From an uncultured Pelagibacteraceae bacterium (GTDB taxonomy: Bacteria > Pseudomonadota > Alphaproteobacteria > Pelagibacterales > Pelagibacteraceae), in assembly GCA_902612605.1 (NCBI GenBank), contig CACMDY010000001.1, positions 1-64,000 on the forward strand: a stretch of DNA of 64,000 nucleotides, given 5' to 3'. The translations under genes were made by a program, and so were the position numbers. Positions 45,432 to 54,962 of the stretch are shown piece by piece; position 1 is the stretch's first letter; the number at the start of each line of letters is the position of its first letter. Under the pieces are notes generated by a model. The model was not told the origin of the DNA. It saw only the letters and a program-made list of their open reading frames with translations, and searched no databases.

Positions 45432-46452
45432 AAAAATCTCATTGGATAGATTTATTTACAAATCTTTGTATGACAAAGATAATGGTTATTATATTAAAAA
45501 AAATCCTTTCGGAAAAAAAGGTGACTTCATAACATCTCCTAATATTTCTGTTCTTTTTTCAGAAATGATATCTATTTGGTTAATTTCATTTTGGGAGAAT
45601 TTAAAAAAACCAAAAAAAATAAATATTGTAGAGCTGGGTGCAGGTAATGGTGAGATGATGTCACAAATTATAAAAACTTTAAATAATTTTAGTGAAATTA
45701 GTTTATCTGCTAATTTCTTAATTTTAGAAAAAAGTCCATTACTGATAAAAATTCAGAAGAGTAAAATAGATAAAAAAAAAGCAAGTTGGATAAGAAATTT
45801 AAAAGAAATTCCGAAGGCTCCAACTATATTCTTGGCTAATGAGTTTTTTGATGCTTTTCCTATCAAACAGTTTTTAAAAAAAAGTGATAATTGGTATGAA
45901 AAATATGTAGCATACAAAAAAAATAAGTTTGAAGTTTGTGATCAAAAAGTGTCGTCAAAAATAATTGAGAAATATTTAGGTAAAAATATAGAAAAAGAAA
46001 AATTTGTTGAATATTCACCTTCAGCAATGAAATTTGTTAACGAAATAGCGAATTTTATTTTTAAAAATAATGGTGGTTTATTAATGATAGACTATGGCTT
46101 TACAAGTGGAAAAATGAAAAATACTTTGCAAAGTGTTGAGAAGCACAGAAAAATTAGTTTTTTAGAAAATCCCTATAACTCGGATATTACTCATTTGATA
46201 AATTTTAAAATGTACAAGAAAGAGTTTGCAAGTTCTAATTTGAAATCTTTAATAACTACCCAAGGTAATTTCTTAACTAAATTAGGAATATTAAAAAGAG
46301 CTGAGATAATAAGTAAAAATTTACAATTTAGTAAGAAAGCGGACATATTTTATAGAATAAAAAGATTAATTGATGAAAAATATATGGGCTCTTTGTTTAA
46401 AGTTTTATTTGTAAGCAAATCTAAAAATAATTTTAATTTGGGTTTTAAGTGA
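45412..46452 (+). CDS. SAM-dependent methyltransferase, MidA/NDUFAF7-like
   Basis: The 346 residues match the MidA (DUF185) family: YIKKNPFGKKGDFITSPNISVLFSEMI, then the SAM loop IVELGAGNGEMM, FLANEFFDAFPIKQF and MIDYGFTSG. The human homologue NDUFAF7 dimethylates an arginine of a complex I subunit; the role in bacteria is less certain. The start lies 20 nt inside lgt and the stop overlaps pgeF by 4 nt. lgt-midA-pgeF is a recurring alphaproteobacterial order. Confidence 0.88.
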   Translation: MLIGHNKKISLDRFIYKSLYDKDNGYYIKKNPFGKKGDFITSPNISVLFSEMISIWLISFWENLKKPKKINIVELGAGNGEMMSQIIKTLNNFSEISLSANFLILEKSPLLIKIQKSKIDKKKASWIRNLKEIPKAPTIFLANEFFDAFPIKQFLKKSDNWYEKYVAYKKNKFEVCDQKVSSKIIEKYLGKNIEKEKFVEYSPSAMKFVNEIANFIFKNNGGLLMIDYGFTSGKMKNTLQSVEKHRKISFLENPYNSDITHLINFKMYKKEFASSNLKSLITTQGNFLTKLGILKRAEIISKNLQFSKKADIFYRIKRLIDEKYMGSLFKVLFVSKSKNNFNLGFK

Positions 46453-47201
46453 TTAAGTCAAAAATTTTTAGAGATCAAAAATCCATTTCACATTATTTTT
46501 TCAATAGATTAGGAGGTACCTCAAAAGGAATCTACAAAAGTTTAAATTGCGGAAAAGGTTCAAAAGATAAAATTGCTAATATAAGTAAAAATTTAAAAAT
46601 AGTTTCAAAAAAAATAGGTTGCACAAGTGAGAATCTAGTTTCTCTTAATCAAATTCACAGCAATAAAGTTCTTAAAATTAATAATGTTCCAAAAAAAAAA
46701 TTGACTGGAGACGCGATGATTACAAATAAGCAAAATATTGCGATTAGTATACTTACTGCAGATTGTGCGCCAATTCTAATTATAGAAAAAAAGCAAAAAT
46801 TTGTTGGTGCAATACATGCTGGGTGGAAAGGTGCTTTTAAGGGAATAGTAAAAAAAACAATTCAGCTTTTAAAAAAAAATGGATGCTCAGAGAAAGATAT
46901 GATTGCTTGCATTGGACCATGTATAAAAAAAAATAGTTATGAAGTAAAAAATGATTTTTTTAAATTGTTTAAGGACAAAAATAAAAAAAATGCGAATTTC
47001 TTCACATTTAAAAGGAAAAAAATTTATTTTGATTTAAGCGAATATATAAAATCTCAATTTTACGAAAATGGAGTTAAAAAAATAGATATAATAAGAAAGG
47101 ATACCTACGCTCTAGAAAATAACTTTTTTAGTTCTAGGAGATCAAAAAAAAATAAGCATAACGATTATGGTAGAAATATTTCTGCAATTATGATTAAATA
47201 G
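46449..47201 (+). CDS. pgeF: PgeF/YfiH-type peptidoglycan editing factor (multicopper oxidase-like fold)
   Basis: The 250 residues belong to the YfiH/laccase-domain family. Visible are SLNQIHSNKVLKI with a conserved His, ILTADCAPILI with Cys, AIHAGWKGAFKGI with His, and CIGPCIKKNSYEV. Family members have purine nucleoside phosphorylase activity, and E. coli PgeF edits wrong L-Ser in UDP-MurNAc precursors. GTG at 46449 is the likely start, overlapping the upstream stop as GTGA. Confidence 0.9.
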   Translation: MIKSKIFRDQKSISHYFFNRLGGTSKGIYKSLNCGKGSKDKIANISKNLKIVSKKIGCTSENLVSLNQIHSNKVLKINNVPKKKLTGDAMITNKQNIAISILTADCAPILIIEKKQKFVGAIHAGWKGAFKGIVKKTIQLLKKNGCSEKDMIACIGPCIKKNSYEVKNDFFKLFKDKNKKNANFFTFKRKKIYFDLSEYIKSQFYENGVKKIDIIRKDTYALENNFFSSRRSKKNKHNDYGRNISAIMIK

Positions 47202-47211
47202 GAAATCTCGG

Positions 47212-48144
47212 ATGAAAATTCTCACAGGAAACAGTAATAAACATCTTAGTCAAAAAATATCTAAATTTTTAAAAAATAGACTAGTGAATTCAAACATAAG
47301 AAAATTTGCAGACGGAGAAATCTATATAGAAATTAATGAAAATATTAGAGGCAATAGCATTTTTTTAATTCAATCCGTTTCATCTCCTGCAAATGACAAT
47401 TTAATGGAATTACTACTATCGATTGATGCTTTAAAAAGATCATCGGCCAAAAACATAACTGCTGTGATCCCATATTTTGGATATGCAAGACAAGATAGAA
47501 AGGTGGTTCCTAGAACATCTATATCTGCAAAACTTGTATCTAACCTTATTGCAAAAGCAGGAGCAGATAGAGTCGTTACAGTTGATTTACATTCTGGACA
47601 AATTCAAGGATTTTTTGATATTCCAGTAGATAATTTATTTGCAACCCCAATATTTGCTAGACATATAAAAAAGAAATTAAAAAAAAATAATATAATCTGT
47701 GTTGCACCGGATGTCGGTGGTACTGCAAGAGCAAGAGCTTTAGGAAAATTGCTAAATGTAGATTTAGCAATAGTAGATAAAAGAAGACCTTCTCCTGGAA
47801 AGTCAGAAGTAATGAATGTAATTGGAAATGTTAAAAATAAAACTTGTATATTAGTTGACGATATAATCGACTCAGGTGGAACAATTGTAAATGCAGCTTC
47901 TGAACTAAAAAAAAGAGGAGCTAAAGATGTTCATGTGTATGTAACACATGGCGTATTAAGTGGTAATGCTGTTGAAAAAATTAAGAAATCTTCGATAAAA
48001 AATTTAGTTGTAACTGATACAATAGATAATTCTATGAAAGTTAAAAAAGCTAAGAATATTGAGGTATTAACAATCTCTAATTTGGTTGGAGAAGCTATTA
48101 AAAGAATATCAAATTCTACCTCGGTATCAGATCTATTTAAATAA
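47212..48144 (+). CDS. prs: Ribose-phosphate pyrophosphokinase
   Basis: Makes PRPP from ribose 5-phosphate and ATP, for nucleotide, His and Trp synthesis. The 310 residues include KFADGEIYIEI, AVIPYFGYARQDRK, RTSISAKLVSNLI, VTVDLHSGQIQGFFDIPVDN, and the PRPP loop LVDDIIDSGGTI. The length is typical. It is 10 nt downstream of pgeF and precedes rplY, matching the common prs-rplY-pth-ychF order. Confidence 0.97.
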   Translation: MKILTGNSNKHLSQKISKFLKNRLVNSNIRKFADGEIYIEINENIRGNSIFLIQSVSSPANDNLMELLLSIDALKRSSAKNITAVIPYFGYARQDRKVVPRTSISAKLVSNLIAKAGADRVVTVDLHSGQIQGFFDIPVDNLFATPIFARHIKKKLKKNNIICVAPDVGGTARARALGKLLNVDLAIVDKRRPSPGKSEVMNVIGNVKNKTCILVDDIIDSGGTIVNAASELKKRGAKDVHVYVTHGVLSGNAVEKIKKSSIKNLVVTDTIDNSMKVKKAKNIEVLTISNLVGEAIKRISNSTSVSDLFK

Positions 48145-48189
48145 TTTACTTGTAAAATTTAGTTTCATAAGTTAAAAACCCGACACTTT

Positions 48190-48906
48190 ATGAGTTTATT
48201 AGCCGCCACAATAAGAGAAACAAAAACTAAGGGTGAAGTAAAATCTCTTAGAAGCAAAGGTATGGTTCCAGGAATAATTTATGGAGGAGAGGAGCCAAAT
48301 CAAAAAATCTCTGTCTCTGTTAAAGAAGTAAAAAATTTATTAAATAAAGAAAATATTTTATCAAATATAATTTCAATTAATATTGATGGGAAAGAACAAA
48401 AAGTTTTACCAAGAGTTGTTGATTTTGATACAGTTACAGATGAGCCTATACATTTAGATTTTTTAAGAATTGTTAAAGGTGCAAAAGTAATTTTAGAAAT
48501 TCCGGTTAAATTTATAAACCATGAATTATCACCAGGATTAAAAAGAGGTGGAGTTTTGAATATAGTAAGACGAAAAGTTGAATTAAGATGTCCTACAGAA
48601 AACATACCGACAGAATTAGTTGTGGATTTAAATAATTTAGATATTGGAGCAAGTATTAAAATATCTTTTATAAATTTACCTGAAAATGTAACACCTACAA
48701 TTCAAGGAAGAGACTTTGTAATCGCGACTGTAGCAGCACCAACGGTTGTTAAAGAGCCTGAAAAACCAGCAGAAGCTGAGGGAGAAGGCGGAGAAGCTGC
48801 GGAGGCAGCTGCGGATGGAGACGCTAAACCTGAAGAAGGTGCAGAAAAAGCTGCAGATGGTGATAAAGGAAAAGAAGAAGGAAAAGCTCCAGCAGAGAAA
48901 AAATAA
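48190..48906 (+). CDS. rplY: Ribosomal protein bL25 (CTC form) with acidic low-complexity tail
   Basis: Binds 5S rRNA in the large subunit. The 238 residues have the L25 N-terminal domain (LRSKGMVPGIIYGG) and the TL5/CTC beta domain (VDFDTVTDEPIHLDFLRI, VKFINHELSPGLKRGGVLN). After about residue 190 there is a tail of about 48 residues made almost only of Glu, Ala, Gly, Lys, Pro and Asp. The tail has clearly higher GC than its surroundings. 45 nt from prs. Confidence 0.95.
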   Translation: MSLLAATIRETKTKGEVKSLRSKGMVPGIIYGGEEPNQKISVSVKEVKNLLNKENILSNIISINIDGKEQKVLPRVVDFDTVTDEPIHLDFLRIVKGAKVILEIPVKFINHELSPGLKRGGVLNIVRRKVELRCPTENIPTELVVDLNNLDIGASIKISFINLPENVTPTIQGRDFVIATVAAPTVVKEPEKPAEAEGEGGEAAEAAADGDAKPEEGAEKAADGDKGKEEGKAPAEKK

Positions 48907-48934
48907 TAATCTGTGAAAATAATAATAAAATAAA

Positions 48935-49495
48935 ATGTTGTTACTCGTAGGTTTGGGCAACCCAACCCCAAACAGTCATAATAATAGACATAATATAGGT
49001 TTTAAAGTTGTAGATGCAATAAATCAAAAATTTGGTCTTTCAAAGCAAAAGCCAAAATTTAAGGGTTTACTTACAACAGGTAATATCGGTGAAAAGAAAA
49101 TTTATGCTATCAAACCTCTGACTTTCATGAACAACTCTGGAATATGTATCAGAGAATTGCTTGAATATTTCAAAATAGATGCAGAAGATGTTATTGTTTT
49201 TCATGATGATCTAGATGTAGAGTTTGGAAAAATAAAGGCAAAATTTGGTGGATCAAGTGCAGGTCATAATGGAGTTGCTTCAATAGATAAATTTATTGGA
49301 AAAGACTATTCAAGAGTGAGGATTGGGATTGGAAAGCCAGAGAATAAAATGTCTGTATCAGACTTTGTTTTAAATGATTTTTCAGATGATGAACAAGAAC
49401 ACTTGGAAAAAATTACTCACAATATAATAGACTCTATTGCTATTTTAATAGATAAAAAATTAGATTTATTCTCAAGCAAAGTTAACAATAATTAA
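48935..49495 (+). CDS. pth: Peptidyl-tRNA hydrolase
   Basis: Frees tRNA from peptidyl-tRNA dropped by ribosomes. The 186 residues include VGLGNPTPNSHNNRHNIGF with the catalytic His, KPLTFMNNSG, VFHDDLDVEFG with the catalytic Asp, GGSSAGHNGVASI, and VRIGIGKP. The stop of pth is immediately followed by the ATG of ychF. Confidence 0.97.
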   Translation: MLLLVGLGNPTPNSHNNRHNIGFKVVDAINQKFGLSKQKPKFKGLLTTGNIGEKKIYAIKPLTFMNNSGICIRELLEYFKIDAEDVIVFHDDLDVEFGKIKAKFGGSSAGHNGVASIDKFIGKDYSRVRIGIGKPENKMSVSDFVLNDFSDDEQEHLEKITHNIIDSIAILIDKKLDLFSSKVNNN

Positions 49496-50569
49496 ATGGG
49501 TTTTAAGTGTGGTATAGTTGGTTTACCAAATGTTGGTAAATCTACTTTATTTAATGCACTTACAAATTCAAGTAAAGCCCAAGCAGCAAATTTTCCTTTC
49601 TGTACGATAGATCCAAATATAGGTGTAGTTCCTGTACCAGATTATAGGTTAGATGAATTGGTTAAAATTTCAAATTCAAAAAAAAAAATAAATACCACAA
49701 TATCTTTTGTTGATATAGCAGGATTAGTCGAAGGGGCCTCTAAAGGTGAAGGATTAGGTAACAAATTCTTATCCCACATAAGAGAAGTAGATGCTGTTAT
49801 TCATTTAATTAGGTGTTTTGATTCTGATGATATTCAGAATGTAAATCCAACAGTTGATCCAATTAGAGATTTAGAAATAATTGAAACAGAGATGTCTTTA
49901 GCTGATTTGGAATCTATTCAAAAAAGACTAGATAAGAAAAATAAAAAAAATAATGATGAAAATCAAAACCAAATTCTAGAAAGAGCTCAGAATTTAATTA
50001 ATAATAACGATGATATAAATAAATTATACGAAGAATTTGATAAAAAGGATGTTAAATTATCAGGATTATTGTCAACAAAACCTAAATTGTATGTTTGTAA
50101 TGTTGACGAAAATAGCATTGATAAAGGCAATGATTATACAAAAAGTTTTATTGAAAAATATGGTTCTAAAAACACTCTAACTATTTCAGCTGAAATAGAA
50201 AATCAATTAAATGAACTAGAAAATGAAGAAAGAAAAAACTATATGAAAATGATCAACGTTGATGATACTGGATTAAATTTATTAATCAAAAAAGGATATG
50301 ACCTTTTATCTTTAGAGACGTTTTTTACTTCAGGAGTTGAGGAGACAAGGGCTTGGACAATTAACAAAAATTGTATGGCGCCTCAAGCAGCAGGTATAAT
50401 TCATACAGATTTTGAAAAAGGTTTTATAAGAGCAGAAACTGTGTCTTATCAAGATTTCGTTGGTAGTGGTGGTTGGTTAAAATCAAGAGAAAACGGTAAA
50501 ATGAGATTAGAGGGTAAAGATTATATTGTTAAAGATGGGGATGTTCTAAACTTTAGATTCAACACGTGA
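49496..50569 (+). CDS. ychF: Ribosome-associated ATPase YchF
   Basis: OBG-family P-loop ATPase linked to ribosomes and redox stress. The 357 residues have the P-loop GLPNVGKSTLFNAL, switch FVDIAGLVEGASKGEGLGN, HLIRCFD, and the C-terminal TGS domain with YDLLSLETFFTSGVEETRAW and AAGIIHTDFEKGFIRAE. In the G4 position the segment YVCNVDE occurs, as in YchF instead of NKxD. The last 24 nt overlap petC on the opposite strand. Confidence 0.97.
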   Translation: MGFKCGIVGLPNVGKSTLFNALTNSSKAQAANFPFCTIDPNIGVVPVPDYRLDELVKISNSKKKINTTISFVDIAGLVEGASKGEGLGNKFLSHIREVDAVIHLIRCFDSDDIQNVNPTVDPIRDLEIIETEMSLADLESIQKRLDKKNKKNNDENQNQILERAQNLINNNDDINKLYEEFDKKDVKLSGLLSTKPKLYVCNVDENSIDKGNDYTKSFIEKYGSKNTLTISAEIENQLNELENEERKNYMKMINVDDTGLNLLIKKGYDLLSLETFFTSGVEETRAWTINKNCMAPQAAGIIHTDFEKGFIRAETVSYQDFVGSGGWLKSRENGKMRLEGKDYIVKDGDVLNFRFNT

Positions 50570-51328
50570 CCATATCTTCTTCATTGTAAAGTAAACCAAT
50601 ACAGTCAATATTATCAAATAAGCTATAACTCTAAATCCTGTTTTATGTCTTTGCTCTAAATGTGGTTCTGCTGACCACATCAGAAAATTTGTAACATCTT
50701 TAGACATTTGCTCAGCTGTAGCTTTTGTTCCATCTGTATATTCAATTAAATCATCGGACAAAGGAGCTGGCATTTTAATTTTATTACCATACATATACTT
50801 ATTGTAATAAACACCATCATCAAGTTCTACGCCTTCTGGTGGTTCAGAATATCCTAACAATAAGGAATAAATATAATCCGCTCCGCCCTTTCTTGCCTTA
50901 ACTAGAACTGACATATCTGGTGGATAAGCACCACCATTAGCAGCTTTAGCTTCTTGTTCATTAGCATATGGCATCACGAATTTGTCAGATAATTTAGCTG
51001 GTCTTACAAACATTTCTCCAGTGCTGTCCGGGCCATCTGTTACCTCAAAACTTGCAGCTATTGCTTTGGCCTCCCCTTCAGAAAATTCTGGTCCACCCTT
51101 TTCTGCTAAATTTCTATAGGTTAAATATTTCATAGAATGACAAGATGCACATACTTCTGTATACACTTGATAACCCCTTTGCAGGGATGCTCTATCGAAT
51201 TTTCCAAAGAGACCTTTGAAAGTCCACTTAGTCTCTAAAAAAGGAGGTGATTTTTCAGCAGAGTTAGATGAATTTAGTACGATAATAGAGAATATTAATA
51301 CAAATAAAATATTTTTTAACTTACTCAC
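50546..51328 (-). CDS. petC: Cytochrome c1 of the bc1 complex
   Basis: Carries electrons from the Rieske centre to soluble cytochrome c. The 260 residues begin with a signal peptide (to about residue 23, SNS-A), then the haem c site C60-A-S-C63-H64, the [17 protein letters not shown] region and a C-terminal membrane anchor (about 236-253). PMSV-like motif is [21 protein letters not shown]. Third gene of petABC; its start overlaps the petB stop by 4 nt. Confidence 0.96.
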   Translation of the reverse strand: MSKLKNILFVLIFSIIVLNSSNSAEKSPPFLETKWTFKGLFGKFDRASLQRGYQVYTEVCASCHSMKYLTYRNLAEKGGPEFSEGEAKAIAASFEVTDGPDSTGEMFVRPAKLSDKFVMPYANEQEAKAANGGAYPPDMSVLVKARKGGADYIYSLLLGYSEPPEGVELDDGVYYNKYMYGNKIKMPAPLSDDLIEYTDGTKATAEQMSKDVTNFLMWSAEPHLEQRHKTGFRVIAYLIILTVLVYFTMKKIWSRVESKV

Positions 51329-52596
51329 TTTATTGTTTTTTCTATTTTTTCATCACTCCTTGCCGCAGCTAAATTAGGCGAACCTCCTAAAACTGGTTCG
51401 GTAATACTCAAAGGCAGCGGGGTAGTTTTTTCTTTCCATCCTAAAACTGGAAGAATAATTAAAAAATGCGCAAAGTAATATGCTGTAGCAACTCTTGCGA
51501 TTAACAAATACAATCCTTCAGCTGGCATCGCCCCTACATATCCTAGAATTAAAACATCAGCTACCAAGATCCAGTAGAACTGTCTAAATAATGGTCTGAA
51601 AACTGCTGATCTAACTTTTGAAGTATCCAACCATGGTAAAGCAGCTAAAATTAAAATTGCTGATAACATGGCGACAACACCCATAAGCTTATCAGGAACT
51701 GATCTTAAGATCGCATAAAAAGGTAATAAGTACCACTCGGGAACTATGTGAGCTGGAGTAACAAGTGGGTCTGCCTCGATATAGTTATCAGCATGTCCTA
51801 AAATATTTGGTTGATAAAATACGAACAACGCAAAAACTATACAAAACATTAATAACGCAAAAGCATCTTTAATTACAATGTATGGATGAAATGGAACTGT
51901 ATCTTTTGATGGCTTTTTAATATCAATACCAACTGGATTATTATTCCCAGGAACATGTAATGCCCATATGTGAAGTACTACAAGCCCTAGTATTAAGAAT
52001 GGTATTAAGTAATGAAGAGTAAAAAATCTTGTTAAAGTCGGATTGTCAACTGAGTAACCACCCCATAACCAAGTTGTTATACTCTCTCCCACAAGTGGGA
52101 TTGCACTAAATAAATTTGTTATTACTGTTGCCCCCCAAAAACTCATTTGTCCCCAAGGAAGAACATATCCCATAAATGCAGCTGCCATCATTAGCAGATA
52201 AATTATAATTCCAAGTATCCAAATTATTTCTCTAGGAGATTTATAAGACCCATAAAATAATGATCTAAAAATATGGATATAAACTGCTAGGAAAAACATA
52301 GAAGCACCATTTGCATGGACATATCTTAACAACCATCCGTAATTCACATCTCTCATTATGTGTTCGACACTGCTGAATGCCATATCTGCATGAGCGATGT
52401 AGTGCATAGCCAAAACTAATCCTGTAACTATTTGGGTAATTAAGCAAAAGGTTAATATCCCACCAAATGTCCACCAGTAATTTAAATTTTTTGGTGTAGG
52501 ATAATCTGTTAAGTGATTTGCCAATGTAAGCAAAGGCAGTCTATCATTAAACCATTTACCAAACTTTGAACTAGGTGTGTATTCGTGATCACTCAT
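51325..52596 (-). CDS. petB: Cytochrome b of the bc1 complex
   Basis: Membrane core of ubiquinol-cytochrome c reductase. The 423 residues contain eight predicted helices. Haem ligands are visible as two pairs, H94/H108 and H195/H209, with the 14-residue spacing of cytochrome b. The Qo-site motif [13 protein letters not shown] is present, as is [17 protein letters not shown]. Cytochrome bc1 type rather than b6f is shown by length and by the fused C-terminal half. It is 2 nt from petA. Confidence 0.97.
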   Translation of the reverse strand: MSDHEYTPSSKFGKWFNDRLPLLTLANHLTDYPTPKNLNYWWTFGGILTFCLITQIVTGLVLAMHYIAHADMAFSSVEHIMRDVNYGWLLRYVHANGASMFFLAVYIHIFRSLFYGSYKSPREIIWILGIIIYLLMMAAAFMGYVLPWGQMSFWGATVITNLFSAIPLVGESITTWLWGGYSVDNPTLTRFFTLHYLIPFLILGLVVLHIWALHVPGNNNPVGIDIKKPSKDTVPFHPYIVIKDAFALLMFCIVFALFVFYQPNILGHADNYIEADPLVTPAHIVPEWYLLPFYAILRSVPDKLMGVVAMLSAILILAALPWLDTSKVRSAVFRPLFRQFYWILVADVLILGYVGAMPAEGLYLLIARVATAYYFAHFLIILPVLGWKEKTTPLPLSITEPVLGGSPNLAAARSDEKIEKTIK

Positions 52597-52598
52597 AT

Positions 52599-53120
52599 TT
52601 ATCCAATCTTAATCGTATTAGTATTTACAAATTCGTATTTAGGTATCTCCATGTTTGTCGGAGCTGGTCCTTTTCTAATTCTACCAGATGTATCATAATG
52701 AGAACCATGACAAGGGCAAAACCAACCATCATAATCACCTTTATCCGTTAATGGGACACATCCAAGGTGAGTACAAATTCCAAGCATCACTAACCATTCA
52801 GGATTTTTTGCTCTATCTTCATCTTTTTCAGGATGCTTAAGATCATTTATATCAACTGTTCTCGCTTTTTTAATTTCATCTTCAGTTCTTCTTTTAATAA
52901 AAACTGGTTTACCTCTCCAAAGAACTGTTAAAGACTGTCCAGGTTGCATTGAACTCACATCCACTTCTGTGCTTGCTAATGCTTTTACAGAAGCATCTGG
53001 GTTCATTTGATCGACTAATGGCCAAACAGCAGCACCTACTCCAACTGCACCAGCGGCGGCTGTAGCGGTAAACAAGAAATCTCTTCTGTTGGTCTTTTTT
53101 TCGTCTTTTTGGTCTGACAT
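52599..53120 (-). CDS. petA: Rieske iron-sulfur subunit of the bc1 complex
   Basis: The 173 residues have a twin-arginine signal-anchor ([19 protein letters not shown]) indicating Tat-dependent insertion of the folded protein. The 2Fe-2S cluster ligands are C116-T-H118 in CTHLGC and C135-P-C137-H138 in CPCHGS; C121 and C137 form the expected disulfide. First gene of petABC. A short inverted repeat lies in the 60-nt divergent gap to trmL. Confidence 0.97.
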   Translation of the reverse strand: MSDQKDEKKTNRRDFLFTATAAAGAVGVGAAVWPLVDQMNPDASVKALASTEVDVSSMQPGQSLTVLWRGKPVFIKRRTEDEIKKARTVDINDLKHPEKDEDRAKNPEWLVMLGICTHLGCVPLTDKGDYDGWFCPCHGSHYDTSGRIRKGPAPTNMEIPKYEFVNTNTIKIG

Positions 53121-53145
53121 CTTTAATATTTTATATCTTTGGTAA

Positions 53146-53161
53146 TATATGATTTCATATA
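53146..53161. promoter_or_regulatory. Inverted repeat in the petA-trmL divergent gap
   Basis: TATATGA (53146-53152) and TCATATA (53155-53161) form a perfect 7-bp inverted repeat with a 2-nt spacer. It overlaps a TATAAT (53158-53163) that could be the trmL -10, and lies about 26 nt upstream of the petA ATG, near where a petA -35 would be. It may be an operator for either gene. In so AT-rich a sequence chance occurrence is quite possible. Confidence 0.3.
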
Positions 53162-53180
53162 ATAAAAAAGAGATATTTCT

Positions 53181-53657
53181 ATGGTAACAATGACACAGAA
53201 ACCTTTAAAACACGGTCCAAAAGTAGCTTTATATCAGCCAGATATTCCTCAAAATACAGCTTCAATAATTCGAACTTGTTCTTGCCTTGGGGCTAGTTTA
53301 GAAATCATTGAACCTTGTGGGTTTTTATTTAGCGATAAAAGGTTCAAGAGAGTTGTTATGGATTATTTAGATTACAGTGAAATAAAATTTTACAAGAGCC
53401 CTAAAGAATTCTTTGATGAAAATAGTAAAAACAGAGTAGTTTTAATGACGACAAAAGCTAGCAAAATTTATACAAAATTTAAATTTAAGCGTGATGATAT
53501 ATTGCTCTTTGGCAGAGAAAGTGCAGGTGTTCCAGAAGACGTGCATTCTAAGGTTAATGAAAGAATTAAAATTCCGATGCTTAAAAATAAAAGATCTTTA
53601 AACATTTCAATTTCAGTGGCCATAGGTGCTTCAGAATTTATAAGACAGTTAGGTTAA
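53181..53657 (+). CDS. trmL: tRNA (cytidine(34)-2'-O)-methyltransferase TrmL
   Basis: SPOUT-fold enzyme methylating the wobble 2'-O of tRNA-Leu. The 158 residues contain [33 protein letters not shown], where the QNTASI core is conserved, [15 protein letters not shown] with the knot motif, and [21 protein letters not shown], the SAM-binding knot. Start is Met1 or Met4. The stop is directly followed by the hemF ATG. Confidence 0.94.
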   Translation: MVTMTQKPLKHGPKVALYQPDIPQNTASIIRTCSCLGASLEIIEPCGFLFSDKRFKRVVMDYLDYSEIKFYKSPKEFFDENSKNRVVLMTTKASKIYTKFKFKRDDILLFGRESAGVPEDVHSKVNERIKIPMLKNKRSLNISISVAIGASEFIRQLG

Positions 53658-54482
53658 ATGGATCAATACATAAAAAAGAAATTAGCAAAAAATTGGTTTA
53701 AAACTTTGCAAGAAGTACTTTGTAGAGAAATAGAGGAAAAAGAGAGCAATAAAATTAAATTTAAAATTACAAATTGGAATAGAAGTAAAAGTAATGATGA
53801 AGGTGGAGGACAATACAGAATTTTAGAAAACGGTAAAATTTTTGATAAAGTTGGAGTAAATTTTTCAGAAGTTTATGGAAAATTTTCAAACGAATTTAAA
53901 AATAAAGTTCCAGGTACAAAAAAGAGCTCTAAATTTTGGGCATCTGGAATATCTGTTGTTATGCATATGAAAAATCCTCATGTGCCTGCGATGCATTTTA
54001 ACACGAGGTATATTGTTACTTCATTTGGTTGGTTTGGAGGTGGAATGGATGTTACACCTTGTATAAAAGATAAGAAATTAGAAAATTGGTTTCATTCAGA
54101 ACTAAAAAAATCGTGTGATAAACATAACAAAAATTATTATAAAAAATATAAAAAATGGTGTGATGAATATTTTTATTTACCGCATAGGAAGGAGCCAAGA
54201 GGTATTGGCGGAATTTTTTTTGATTATAAAAAAAAAAATTGGGAAAAAGATTTTTCTTTTGTTAGAGAAGTAGGAATAAGTTTCAAAAACATTTCTAACG
54301 AAATAATTGAGAAAAAAAATAAATTAAAATGGTCAATTAAAGATAAAGAAATTCAATACAAAAAAAGAGGTAGATATGTTGAATTTAATTTATTACATGA
54401 TAGGGGGACAAAATTTGGTTTACAAACTGGTGGAAATGTTGAAGCTATACTTATGTCATTGCCACCAACTGCTAAATGGTAA
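53658..54482 (+). CDS. hemF: Aerobic coproporphyrinogen III oxidase
   Basis: Oxygen-dependent decarboxylation of coproporphyrinogen III in haem synthesis. The 274 residues are shorter than the usual 300 or so. Motifs: NEGGGQYRI-like DEGGGQYRILENG, SVVMHMKNPHVPAMHFNTR, WFGGGMDVTPC, HRKEPRGIGGIFFDY, and the C-terminal GRYVEFNLLHDRGTKFGLQTGG with LMSLPP. All conserved segments are present. Dependence on oxygen fits an aerobic lifestyle and the adjacent bc1 genes. Confidence 0.96.
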   Translation: MDQYIKKKLAKNWFKTLQEVLCREIEEKESNKIKFKITNWNRSKSNDEGGGQYRILENGKIFDKVGVNFSEVYGKFSNEFKNKVPGTKKSSKFWASGISVVMHMKNPHVPAMHFNTRYIVTSFGWFGGGMDVTPCIKDKKLENWFHSELKKSCDKHNKNYYKKYKKWCDEYFYLPHRKEPRGIGGIFFDYKKKNWEKDFSFVREVGISFKNISNEIIEKKNKLKWSIKDKEIQYKKRGRYVEFNLLHDRGTKFGLQTGGNVEAILMSLPPTAKW

Positions 54483-54485
54483 ATT

Positions 54486-54962
54486 ATGGATAAAGAACCA
54501 ATTACGACTGAAGGATTAGAAAAATTAAAGAGTGAATTAATTTTTTTGAAAGAAAAAAAGAGACCCGAAATTGTTGCAGCTATTGCTGAAGCAAGATCGC
54601 ATGGAGATTTAAAGGAAAATGCTGAGTATCATGCTGCAAAAGAACAGCAATCACATAACGAGGGAAGAATTCAAGAAGTTGAGGATTTAATTGCGAGAGC
54701 AAATGTAATTGATATCACCAAGATTAGTAATGATGGAAAAGTGATATTTGGATCAACAGTCTACCTGCAAAATTTAGATACAAATGAAAAAATAAATTAC
54801 AAAATTGTTGGTAAAGATGAGGCAGATCTAAAACAAAAACTTCTTTATTTTCAATCACCAATAGGAAAAGGCCTGATAGGTAAAAATAAAGGCGATCTTG
54901 TAGAGATAAATACACCGGCAGGAATAAAAAATTTTGAGATTGTAGACGTAAAATACGTTTAA
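54486..54962 (+). CDS. greA: Transcription elongation factor GreA
   Basis: Rescues backtracked RNA polymerase by stimulating transcript cleavage. The 158 residues have the N-terminal coiled coil with [20 protein letters not shown], whose tip D and E residues are catalytic, and the FKBP-like C-terminal domain with [16 protein letters not shown]. It is 3 nt after hemF. Its stop overlaps the convergent cca stop by 4 nt. Confidence 0.96.
   Translation: MDKEPITTEGLEKLKSELIFLKEKKRPEIVAAIAEARSHGDLKENAEYHAAKEQQSHNEGRIQEVEDLIARANVIDITKISNDGKVIFGSTVYLQNLDTNEKINYKIVGKDEADLKQKLLYFQSPIGKGLIGKNKGDLVEINTPAGIKNFEIVDVKYV

Noticed and set aside
48676-48971. Two long open frames antisense to the rplY tail and pth start
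   Set aside because: They arise because the GC-richer, repetitive Ala/Glu/Gly codons of the L25 tail have few stops in reverse; no start context and only low-complexity products.
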